Shown piece after piece: positions 18,378 through 26,169 of a stretch of 64,000 bases of DNA. Position 1 is the stretch's first letter. Every line of letters begins with the position of its first letter. A program made the position numbers and the translations under genes. Below the pieces are notes generated by a model. It was given only the letters and a program-made list of their open reading frames with translations. It did no database searches and had not been told where the DNA came from. This DNA is from JADJOY01 sp046331705 [NCBI: bacterium] (lineage in GTDB: Bacteria; JADJOY01): the NCBI GenBank assembly GCA_046331705.1, contig JAXLQJ010000043.1, positions 1-64,000 on the forward strand, read 5' to 3'.

Positions 18378-19810
18378 TCAATTCGATGCTGGGGTGGAGG
18401 TGATGTCGGTGGTCGCCGGCGGTGCCGGCGGTGCGACCGGCGGTGCGACCGGCGGCGCCGCCGCCGGCTGACCGACCCGAGAGAGCAGCGCAGCGCCAGC
18501 GGCGACCGTCGCCACCAGCACCACGAGCAGGCTTCCGAAGAGCGGACCAGCTTGACGAGCGTGATCAAGCCGAGACCCAGCAGCACCGCGATCACCGGCG
18601 TCTTGCGATCGGCGAGGAACGGCAGCCCGTTCGCCGATCCACGACGCGATCGCCGTGGTTCCGACCAGGCGCGACAGCACGAACGCGGTGAGCACCAGCG
18701 GGACCAGGCGGAATCCCCACCACCGTCAGCAGCAGCACGAAGCGCACCGGCAGCACGCCGACGACCAGCGCCGCCGCCCAGCACCGAGAGGCCGGGCCGC
18801 CGCTGACCGAAGCCACGTTGGCCACGCGGGTAGGCCAGTAGCTGATCAAGAGCACGCCTGCGCCGAAGACAACACCGCCACGCCGTACACCAGCATCATC
18901 GCGATGCTGAACGCGAGCAGCAGCGCGCCACCGGCGAGGCCGACCAGCCCGAGCATCACACCGCCGGCCGTCCCGCCCGCACCTGGATGCGATCGCCGCT
19001 GATCGAAGGTGCGGGATCGGTCTGCACCATCCGCCCACCGAGACGGCATCGCCGCCGATCTGGTGCGCCGCGGGCGCCGTGATCCAGCCCGCCACCGCGA
19101 CGACGTCCCCGCGCCATCCACGACGGCGCCGGGCTCGGGAAAGGTGCGAGCCGCCCACCGCGACCGCGTCGCCTTCCTGGCGAGCACGGTAGGCGTGCCG
19201 CCGATCACGGTCGCCTCGCTCACGGTCTGATGCGCCTCGACGCACGTCCGGCCCATCGAAGCGCTCGTCCGCGTCCACGTCGATGGTGATGTTGCCGTGA
19301 CGCGGTGCTCGCCGTTGGGGCGAGATCGACCGGAGCAGGCGCTCGGAACCCCCAGGCGGTGCAGGCGGCGCCGGTGGGCGGGGGACCTTGTGATGGCCGC
19401 GATGCTTGATCGTGATGCTGGAGCCGGACACCACCAGCGCCGATCACGGTGCTCGTCGTGGCACCGGACTTCGGCAGGCGTCGGCGCTGCTCGTCGATGA
19501 AGCGCTGTTGCTGTTCCTGGCGCTTTCGGTATGTTCGGCGTGCACGCTCAGGTTGAAGCCGTCGTTGAGCACGAAGGCCGGTTGCGCTCGGCGATCGCGT
19601 CGTCGCGCACCGATTCGTCGCATGTCGAGCGTGACGCAGAAGCGCGCCGTCCGCTGGGCCGCGCTCGCCGCTGACGCGGGCGCGGCCTGCGCCACCAGGG
19701 CCTGCACCGCCGGCGCGGAAGGCTGCGGCGCGCTCACCGCGCTCGCGGTCGCGATCAGCACCAGCAGGAAGCGTTGAGGTCGAAGTAGGTTGCTGTTGGC
19801 GTTGCGCCAC
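18378..19810 (-). pseudogene. Frame-disrupted exported membrane protein (bactofilin-like surface repeat plus membrane helices)
   Basis: No single frame is open, but pieces of one protein are clear when the three minus-strand frames are read alternately. In order they are: a signal-peptide-like start (LLVLIATASAVSA) near 19770; FVLNDGFNLSVHAEHTE; QQRFIDEQRRRLPKSGA; ITIKHRGHHKVP; ITIDVDADERFDG; a repeat with the VxGG pattern typical of bactofilin-like sheets (TVIGGTPTVLA, EGDAVAVGGS, GDVVAVAG, IGGDAVSVGG); then membrane helices (LLAFSIAMMLVYG, ALVVGVLPV, LTAFVLSRLVG, VIAVLLGLGLITLVKLV) and a Pro/Ala-rich tail ending at 18378. At least ten frame changes are needed in about 1.4 kb. The residues read cleanly between breaks, which points to sequence errors or a very recent loss rather than old decay. 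Confidence 0.6.
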
Positions 19811-19811
19811 T

Positions 19812-20350
19812 TCAGGCCTGGTGGGAAGCTGCGGCTGCGGTGTTCGCCTGCATGCCGGTGTGTTCCAGCTTCATGGCGAGCTCCAGCGAATCGACAGCAT
19901 CCCCAGCAGGCCTGCAGATCTCAAGCCCCAGCAGGGACCTGCACCCAGCGACGAAGCGCGGCATCAGGAACAGGGTATGCGTCACCCCACCACCAGGCCG
20001 GAGGATGAACTGGCGTTGCTCTGCTCCAGCAGCACGCTGCAGGGATCGCGAGGCCTTGCCGAGGCTCGCGCAGGCCACCCACGATCAGGCGGGCTTGACG
20101 CCCGGCGAGTGCGACCGGAAGCTCGCCAGCAGGCGCTGCGCAGCGTCTGCGGCGGTCGCGCCATCGCGGACGAAGGCTCTGCTGCCGCCGTGCGCGGCTT
20201 CCAGGTGGCAGGCCGGAAGCGCCGTATAGCCAACTCGCGGCGCCAGCAGCGCGGCGTACTTGTCGAGGGCGGCGACAGCAGCGCAGGCGCGACGATGTCG
20301 CCGCAGGATCAGGCCAGCTCGAGCAAGCGTTCATCGCCGAGGTGGATCAT
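19812..20350 (-). pseudogene. Frame-disrupted gene in the anti-sigma position
   Basis: ATG at 20350 overlaps the sigma factor stop by four bases (ATGA), the usual coupling of an ECF sigma gene to its anti-sigma. The frame opens MIHLGDERLLELA and then meets TGA after 13 codons. Coherent stretches continue in other frames (KYAALLAPRVGYTALPACHL; GGSRAFVRDGATAADAAQRLL; FILRPGGGVTHTLFLMPRF; AVDSLELAMKLEHTGM), ending at the TGA at 19812. I do not recognise the family. The position suggests an anti-sigma or regulator of the sigma factor, disrupted by the same frame breaks as the next gene. Confidence 0.4.
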
Positions 20351-20922
20351 GTTCCGGTCTCGTCAGCGGATTCGAGCGCTTTGCGCAGGCGCGCTCGCGC
20401 TCGGTGCAACCAGGTCATGACGGTGCCCACGGGCACCTCGAGCGACGCGGCGATGTCCTTGTAGGCCATGCCCTCGACGTGGAAGAGCATCACCGCCTCG
20501 CGCGGGCCGTCGGGAAGCGCGGCGAGCTCCTGGCGCAACTGCGCGGCGCGCTGCGCGTGGATCGCCGCCGCCTCGGCGCTGGGCGCACGCTCGTCCGCGT
20601 GGGCATCGGGGTTCTCGAGCGGCGGGTCCGTGGGCGAGGCCTGGTGCCGCCGGATTCGATCGATCGAGAGGTTGCGCGCCACCGTGAGCAGCCACGGCAG
20701 CACCGCCCGCGCGGGATCGAGATCGGCGCGATGCGTGAACGCCTTCACGAACGCTTCCTGGGCGGCGTCCTCGGCATCGGCTGGGCTCAGATAGCGCCGA
20801 CACAGCCGATACACGGCGCCCTGGTGCCGGCGCACGATCTCGCTGAACGCCGCCTCGTCCCCACCGGCCGCTCGTCGCGCCAGCTCGCGCTCGTCGAGAG
20901 CGTCGGGGGGGGAGCCAATCAT
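20347..20922 (-). CDS. ECF-type RNA polymerase sigma factor (RpoE-like)
   Basis: A 191-residue extracytoplasmic-function sigma factor. Region 2 is visible (FSEIVRRHQGAVYRLCRRYL, then ADAEDAAQEAFVKAF), which binds core polymerase and the -10 element. After a variable linker comes region 4 (LPDGPREAVMLFHVEG, then YKDIAASLEVPVGTVMTWLHRARARLRKAL), the -35 binding helix-turn-helix. It is intact, unlike the genes downstream. Its stop overlaps the next start by four bases. A possible autoregulatory promoter lies at 20969-20997. It probably controls the envelope-protein operon that follows (inference from position). Confidence 0.92.
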   Translation of the reverse strand: MIGSPPDALDERELARRAAGGDEAAFSEIVRRHQGAVYRLCRRYLSPADAEDAAQEAFVKAFTHRADLDPARAVLPWLLTVARNLSIDRIRRHQASPTDPPLENPDAHADERAPSAEAAAIHAQRAAQLRQELAALPDGPREAVMLFHVEGMAYKDIAASLEVPVGTVMTWLHRARARLRKALESADETGT

Positions 20923-20968
20923 TCACGCCGTCCGGTCCGTCCAGGGCATCTTCACGCCCTCGACCAAC

Positions 20969-20997
20969 CTTACGCAGGCCGCGCCGACTTTATTTCA
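20969..20997 (-). promoter_or_regulatory. Possible ECF autoregulatory promoter
   Basis: Upstream of the sigma gene, TGAAAT (20997-20992) is followed after 17 bases by CGTAAG (20974-20969), which resembles the TGAAA / CGT core of many ECF promoters. It lies about 47 bases before the ATG. It stands out as the only A/T-rich patch in this intergenic region. Read by eye only. Confidence 0.35.
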
Positions 20998-21139
20998 GCT
21001 CCCCGTGAAACGCTCGAAATCCCGTTGGATCGGTGGGTTGCACGGTGGATCGACGCGGCGGAGCTGCGCCGATCCACCCCGCCCCGCGCGAGCCCATCGT
21101 GAGACCGAGGTGCTCTCGCCCGCGAGCGCGTCCGCGGCG

Positions 21140-22312
21140 CTACGGGATCACGGGCTCGCCGAAGCCGCGCCAGAAATCCACGATGCGCTCCCACGCCTCC
21201 TCGCCGGTCTCGGCGTACGTGAAGAGGTGGACGTCCTCGGCGTCGATGACGCCCTCGGATGCGAGGAACTCGGGGTCGAACGCTCTCTTCCAGAACTCGC
21301 GGCCCACCAGGATCACCGGCAGCGGCGGGATCTTCTGGGTCTGGATCAAGCAGAGCGCGTCGAAGACCTCGTCGAGGGTGCCGTAGCCGCCGGGAAACGC
21401 CACGAGCGCCCGCGCCAGGCGCATGAAGTGCATCTTGCGCAGCGCGAAATAGCGGAACTGGAAGCACAGCTCGGGAGTGATGTACGGGTTGGGGTATTGC
21501 TCGTGCGGCAGGTTGATGTTGAGACCGACGCTCTTGGCACCGACGTCGAAGGCACCGCGATTGGCCGCTTCCATGATCCCCGGGCCGCCGCCGGTCATCA
21601 CCACGAACTGATAGGGCCCGCCTTGCTGGCACACGGTGCTCACGATTCGCGCCAGCGACCGAGCCTCGTCGTAGTAGCGGCTGAGCGACTTCACGCGCTC
21701 GGCGACGGCCACCCGGCGCTCGGCCTCGGGGTCGCGGGGCGCGCGATCCAGGTCGCGGCGCGCCGCTTCCAGCCGGCGGCGCGCCGCGGCGGGCTCGACC
21801 AGCCGGGTGCTGCCGAACACCACGATCGTGGAGCGCACCTCGTGCCGCTGCAGCACGATCTCCGGCTTCAGGTACTCGAGCTCCAGCCGCTCGCCGCGCA
21901 GCTGGTCGAGCTCCATGAAGTCGGGATCTTGATCGGCGCGTCGATAGCTCTGGCTCGCCATGATGCGGGCGATGCGCTCGGCGGCCTCGGGATCGTCCTC
22001 GGGCGGCTTCGGCGCGCTCCAGGGGAGCGGTGTGGCGCGTCGCAGCGCCAGGTCGACGGCGCGGGCCCGCGCCAGCTCGCGCTGGCTCGGCTTGTGCCTC
22101 GCGGCGTTGCCGTTCTTGGCGCCGCGTCCGTTCGCTCTCGAATTGGCGTTCTTGTCGTTCGTCCCGCTCGTTCCGTTCTTGCGGCCCGCGCGGTCGTTGC
22201 CGTTGGTGCGCGGCGGCTTCGATTCCGCCTTCGCCCGGTCGTTGGCGGCGTTCGGCGAGCCCTTGGAGCTCCTGGTGCTCTTCGCGTTGGTGCGATCTCG
22301 CGTGGGCTTCAT
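21140..22312 (-). CDS. LOG family protein (TIGR00730-type nucleotide phosphoribohydrolase fold)
   Basis: A 390-residue protein whose C-terminal two thirds carry the LOG/lysine-decarboxylase-like Rossmann fold: the MTGGGPGIMEAANRGA loop and the signature PGGYGTLDE that binds the nucleotide monophosphate. Members cleave N6-modified or normal nucleoside 5'-monophosphates to base and ribose phosphate. The first ~70 residues are an unusual Lys/Arg/Asn/Gly-rich low-complexity tail, likely disordered and possibly nucleic-acid binding. The ATG overlaps the stop of the beta-CASP gene by four bases, so the two are translationally coupled. Whether the enzyme acts on free nucleotides or on RNA-derived products is unknown. 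Confidence 0.85.
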   Translation of the reverse strand: MKPTRDRTNAKSTRSSKGSPNAANDRAKAESKPPRTNGNDRAGRKNGTSGTNDKNANSRANGRGAKNGNAARHKPSQRELARARAVDLALRRATPLPWSAPKPPEDDPEAAERIARIMASQSYRRADQDPDFMELDQLRGERLELEYLKPEIVLQRHEVRSTIVVFGSTRLVEPAAARRRLEAARRDLDRAPRDPEAERRVAVAERVKSLSRYYDEARSLARIVSTVCQQGGPYQFVVMTGGGPGIMEAANRGAFDVGAKSVGLNINLPHEQYPNPYITPELCFQFRYFALRKMHFMRLARALVAFPGGYGTLDEVFDALCLIQTQKIPPLPVILVGREFWKRAFDPEFLASEGVIDAEDVHLFTYAETGEEAWERIVDFWRGFGEPVIP

Positions 22313-23715
22313 CGCTTGCTCGCGCTCGGCAGCTCGTAGACGTCGCCGAGCCGCGGCAGATGGGCGGTCACGCCGAGCTCGCGTTCGATCCGCGCCGCCA
22401 ACGATTCGGCGGAGGCGGGCTCGCCGTGGGTGACGAAGACCTGCGCGGGTGCAGCGCCGTCGCCGCGAATCCAGCGCATCAGCTCGTCGCAGTCGGCGTG
22501 CGCCGAGAGCCCGCCCAGCGAGAGCAGCCGCGCGCGCACCGGGACGTCCTCGCCGTGCATGCGGACGGTCGACCGCCCCTCGAGCAGCGCCCGGCCGCGG
22601 GTGCCCGCCGCTTGGTAGCCGACCAGCACGATCAGGTTGCGCTCGTCGGTGAGCAGGCGGTGCAGATGATGGACGACGCGCCCGCCCGTCAGCATGCCGC
22701 TCGCGGAGATGATGACGCGCGGCCCGGAAAGCGTGTTGAGGCGCTTCGACTCGTCGACGCTGCGATGGAAATGGATGCCCTCCGGGAAGAGCCGGCTGTG
22801 GCCGTTCTGCAGGATGTCGGGGTCGAGGTTCTCGTCGCCCACGTGCTTGGCGTAGATGCGGGTGGCGTCCACGGCCATCGGGCTGTCGATGTGGATCGGC
22901 ACGCGCGGAATGAGCCCGTCGCGCATCGCATCGCCGAGGAGCAACGTGACGATCTGCGCTCGGCCGACGGCGAACGAGGGGATCAGGATCGTGCCGCCGC
23001 GGGCGCAGGCTTGCTGGAAGGGTTTGCGGAGCTGGTCGATGGGCGGCGTGGGGTCGTGGCGACGGTCGCCGTAGGTGGACTCGGCGATCAGCACCTCGCA
23101 GGGCGGCCGCGGTCGGGGGTCGGGGTGCAGCGGCGCCGCGTAGCGCCCCAGATCGCCGCTGAACACGATGCGCAGCGTGCGGCCCTCGGCGGGCGCCTCC
23201 ATCTCGACGTGTGCGGAGCCCAGGATGTGGCCGGCGTTGGCGAAGCGCGCGCGAAACTCGTCACCCAGCGTGATCCAGTCGCCGTACGCGACCGGGCTCA
23301 GGAGCCGCAGCGCCTGCTGGGCGTCCGCCACGGTGTAGAGCGGCAGCGCTGGCTTGTGCTTGCTGAAGCCGCGTCGGTTCGCGAACTCGGCGTCTTCCTC
23401 CTGGAGATGGGCGGCGTCGAGCAGCATCAGCTCGGCGAGCTCCGCGGTGGCCTCGGTGCAGTAGATCGGGCCGCGAAAGCCGTCGCGCACCAGCTTGGGC
23501 AGGTAGCCCGAGTGATCGATGTGCGCGTGGGTGAGGATGAGCGCGTTCACGCCGCCCGGCTCGAACGACGGCGGCTGCCAATTGAGCAGTCGCAGCTCCT
23601 TCAGCCCTTGGAAGAGGCCGGCGTCGACGAGGCAGCGGGTGCCGCGCGCCTCGATCAGATAGCGCGATCCCGTCACCGTGCCCGCGCCGCCGTGGAACTC
23701 GATCCTCGTGGTCAT
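22309..23715 (-). CDS. Metallo-beta-lactamase/beta-CASP ribonuclease (CPSF/YSH1-like)
   Basis: A 468-residue protein with the MBL zinc motif THAHIDHSG (His63, His65, Asp67, His68). Further motifs of the MBL plus beta-CASP RNA-processing family are DAGLFQG near residue 31, FSGDLG, ISASGMLTGGRVVHHL and VGYQAAGTRG. Relatives in bacteria are RNA exo/endonucleases, archaeal CPSF and eukaryotic YSH1. No signal peptide, so it acts in the cytoplasm. It is the first gene of a two-gene unit with the LOG protein, to which it is coupled by ATGA. Confidence 0.9.
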   Translation of the reverse strand: MTTRIEFHGGAGTVTGSRYLIEARGTRCLVDAGLFQGLKELRLLNWQPPSFEPGGVNALILTHAHIDHSGYLPKLVRDGFRGPIYCTEATAELAELMLLDAAHLQEEDAEFANRRGFSKHKPALPLYTVADAQQALRLLSPVAYGDWITLGDEFRARFANAGHILGSAHVEMEAPAEGRTLRIVFSGDLGRYAAPLHPDPRPRPPCEVLIAESTYGDRRHDPTPPIDQLRKPFQQACARGGTILIPSFAVGRAQIVTLLLGDAMRDGLIPRVPIHIDSPMAVDATRIYAKHVGDENLDPDILQNGHSRLFPEGIHFHRSVDESKRLNTLSGPRVIISASGMLTGGRVVHHLHRLLTDERNLIVLVGYQAAGTRGRALLEGRSTVRMHGEDVPVRARLLSLGGLSAHADCDELMRWIRGDGAAPAQVFVTHGEPASAESLAARIERELGVTAHLPRLGDVYELPSASKR

Positions 23716-23869
23716 GCGCGCTCCGTCGCTCGAGCCTCGGTCGAGAATGCTCGATTTCGCGGCGCGGGCTCAAGCCGGCGTCTCACGCGCTCGCTCGATG
23801 TCCGCGCGAGCGCCGCGCACGCGCGCGTGAGCTACCCTCGGCGCGTCGACGCTCAACGGGGAGGGCTCC

Positions 23870-24205
23870 GTGTCCGAGCACTACTACGACGCCCACGATC
23901 TCGGAAAATTCGGCGAGATCGGCGCGAACGCGCCCGAGCTGGCGCGGAAATTCTTCGACTGGTATGGCGCGGTGTTCGCGGAAGGGGCGCTCAGCGCGCG
24001 CGAGAAATCGCTCATCGCGCTGGCGGTCGCGCACGCGGTGCAGTGTCCGTACTGCATCGACGCGTACAGCCGCGACGCACTGGAAAAGGGCGCCGACTTG
24101 GATCAGATGACCGAGGCCGTGCACGTCTCGGCGGCGATCCGCGGCGGCGCGAGCCTGGTGCACGGCGTGCAGATGCGCAACCACGCGACCAAGCTCGGGA
24201 TGTGA
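23870..24205 (+). CDS. AhpD-like protein associated with arsenosugar biosynthesis
   Basis: A 111-residue carboxymuconolactone-decarboxylase/AhpD fold protein with the CPYC redox pair (Cys59, Cys62) in the helix VAHAVQCPYCIDAYSRDA. Start is GTG 23870 with GGGGAGG just upstream. It precedes an ArsS-type radical SAM gene by 48 bases. The same pairing is known from arsenosugar loci, where the small protein is annotated as a peroxidase-like partner. The precise reaction is not established. Confidence 0.85.
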   Translation: MSEHYYDAHDLGKFGEIGANAPELARKFFDWYGAVFAEGALSAREKSLIALAVAHAVQCPYCIDAYSRDALEKGADLDQMTEAVHVSAAIRGGASLVHGVQMRNHATKLGM

Positions 24206-24253
24206 CGGTGGCGTCGAGCGCGTGTTCGGCGCTGGCCGCCCGCTGAGACCGAG

Positions 24254-25306
24254 ATGAGCACCGAGGCTCCGCGCTCGCTCGCGTCGCGTGGCGCACCGCT
24301 CGCGTCGCCCGACCGGCAGCGCGCGCTCCTCGACGAGCTGCGCGGCGTGGCGCCGTTCGCGCAGGCGCTCGCGGACGCGGGGTTGTGGCCGTTGCGCGCC
24401 ACCGGGATCGAGGTGCTCCAGGTCAACGTGGGCAAGCTCTGCAATCAGACCTGTCGGCATTGCCACGTCGACGCAGGGCCGGATCGCGTGGAGAGCATGA
24501 CCCGCGAGACCCTCGAATGCTGCCTCGCCGTGGTCGCCGAGGCGGCGATCCCGACGGTCGACTTGACCGGCGGCGCGCCCGAGCTCCATCCGCATTTCCG
24601 GTGGTTCGTGGAGCGGGCGGCGGCGCTCGGCGCGCACGTGATCGATCGCTGCAACCTCACGGTGCTGGGCGCGCCGTCGCTCGCCGATCTGCCGGACTTC
24701 TTCGCGGAACACGGAGTCGAGGTGGTGTGCTCGCTGCCCCACCATCGGGCGCCGAGCACCGATCGCCAGCGCGGCGACGGCGTGTTCGAGCGCTCGATCG
24801 CCGGCTTGCGTCGCCTCAACCAGGTCGGCTACGGCCGCGGCGATCCGCGCCGGCGGCTGGTGCTGGTGACGAACCCGGTGGGCGCCTTCTTGCCGGGCGC
24901 GCAGGCGTCGCTCGAGCGCGAGTGGAAGCGCGAGCTCGCGCGGCGCCACGGCGTCGAGTTCGATGCGCTCTACACCGTCACCAACATGCCGATCAGCCGT
25001 TTCCTCGAATGGCTCGTGGACTCCGCCAATCTCTCGGCGTACATGGAGCGGCTGGTGCAGGCGTTCAATCCGCTGGCGGCGCGTGGCGTGATGTGTCGAA
25101 GCATGATCTCGGTGGGCTGGGACGGACGGCTCCACGATTGCGACTTCAACCAGATGCTCGACCTCACGGTCGAGGCCGGCATGCCCCGGCACGTGGCCGA
25201 GTTCGATGCCGCGCTGCTCGGCGCGCGGCGGGTCGTGGTCGGACGGCACTGCTTCGGCTGCACGGCCGGAGCCGGATCGTCCTGTGGTGGCGCGACGGTC
25301 GGCTGA
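24254..25306 (+). CDS. arsS: ArsS-type radical SAM protein (arsenosugar biosynthesis)
   Basis: A 350-residue radical SAM enzyme with the CxxxCxxC cluster motif (Cys63, Cys67, Cys70 in KLCNQTCRHCHVDAG) and the SAM-binding LTGGAPELHPHF. The C-terminal motif HCFGCTAGAGSSCGG matches the auxiliary Cys region of the ArsS family, which joins a deoxyadenosyl-derived group to dimethylarsenate in arsenosugar formation. A preceding AhpD-like gene supports the assignment. No arsenite methyltransferase (ArsM) is seen nearby, so the arsenic substrate must be made elsewhere or the pathway differs. Likely cytoplasmic. Confidence 0.9.
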   Translation: MSTEAPRSLASRGAPLASPDRQRALLDELRGVAPFAQALADAGLWPLRATGIEVLQVNVGKLCNQTCRHCHVDAGPDRVESMTRETLECCLAVVAEAAIPTVDLTGGAPELHPHFRWFVERAAALGAHVIDRCNLTVLGAPSLADLPDFFAEHGVEVVCSLPHHRAPSTDRQRGDGVFERSIAGLRRLNQVGYGRGDPRRRLVLVTNPVGAFLPGAQASLEREWKRELARRHGVEFDALYTVTNMPISRFLEWLVDSANLSAYMERLVQAFNPLAARGVMCRSMISVGWDGRLHDCDFNQMLDLTVEAGMPRHVAEFDAALLGARRVVVGRHCFGCTAGAGSSCGGATVG

Positions 25307-25316
25307 AGCGAGCGCC

Positions 25317-25778
25317 ATGAAGGCAACGCCCGTTGGATGGCCGCGGATCTCGAGCGCGCTCTATTACGACGATCCCGCCCGGGCGATCGAGTGGCTCTGC
25401 GAGGCATTCGGCTTCGAGGTGCGGCTCTGCATCGAAGGCGAGGGCGGGCGAGTCGAGCATTCGGAGCTGGTGTTCGGGGACGGCCTCGTCATGGTGGGTG
25501 GCACGGGTCCGCACTCGGCCCATCCGGAGCTCACGCAGCGCGCGACTCCGAGCGCGGTGGGAGGCGGCAACACCCAGAATTTGCTGGTCTTCGTCGACGA
25601 CGTGGACGCACACTGCGCGCGTGCCCGGGCGTGTGGTGCGCGCATCGTCGCCGAGCCCAAGACGGTGGATCACGGCGCCGACTACTGGAGCGATCGGATC
25701 TACGAGGCCGAGGATCCCTGGGGCCACCATTGGTGGTTCACGCAGCGCGTGCGGGACCCGAGCCCACCCAGCGGTTGA
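25317..25778 (+). CDS. VOC family (glyoxalase/bleomycin-resistance-like) protein
   Basis: A 153-residue single-subunit VOC protein: SSALYYDDPARAIEWLCEAFGFEVR is the first beta-alpha unit, and IYEAEDPWGHHWWFTQR is the typical C-terminal metal-binding strand. ATG 25317 lies 10 bases after the ArsS stop, so it is probably the third gene of the same operon. Members act as lyases, dioxygenases or metalloid resistance enzymes. A role in organoarsenic chemistry is suggested only by context. Confidence 0.8.
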   Translation: MKATPVGWPRISSALYYDDPARAIEWLCEAFGFEVRLCIEGEGGRVEHSELVFGDGLVMVGGTGPHSAHPELTQRATPSAVGGGNTQNLLVFVDDVDAHCARARACGARIVAEPKTVDHGADYWSDRIYEAEDPWGHHWWFTQRVRDPSPPSG

Positions 25779-26169
25779 AGCAGGCCGCGCTCGGATAGGC
25801 GGGGCCCGAGCCGACATTCGACGCCCGGGTGCAACCCCCCGGCGGCGCCTCGGGCAGTTGAGCGCCATTGTCGTCAACTTTCTGATAGATCGACACAATA
25901 TTGATCGAATGTCCGTCAGTCACCGTCAGTGTGGATTCACATGGCTCGATTTCAGGTGGGTGGCACCACCGATTCCCTCGGAGTTATCACTGGAATAGCT
26001 CAACGAATTCCGAGTGATGCCGGAATGGTGTCGGTCGGTGCGCTCGCGCAATGCACTTTGACGATATCATGTCGGATAATAGACGATTTTGGCCTTGGGA
26101 TTGCTCAATTCGCCGCTGATGCCTGACTTATTTGTGACGATGTCGTCATGGCTCAGGCGGGAGTCGAAC
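25779..26169 (+). other. 391-bp lower-GC intergenic region with operator-like palindrome
   Basis: No convincing gene is present. The region is visibly more A/T-rich than its surroundings from about 25865. Near 25890-25910 an imperfect palindrome is centred on CAATATTG with TCGA on both sides. Nearby CGTCAGT occurs twice within 16 bases. This could be a regulatory region for the downstream secreted hydrolase, or a scar of inserted DNA. No start or product is claimed. Confidence 0.35.

Noticed and set aside
22030-24246. A 738-codon plus-strand frame over the beta-CASP and LOG genes
   Set aside because: It is antisense to two genes with complete catalytic motifs and has no recognisable domain of its own.
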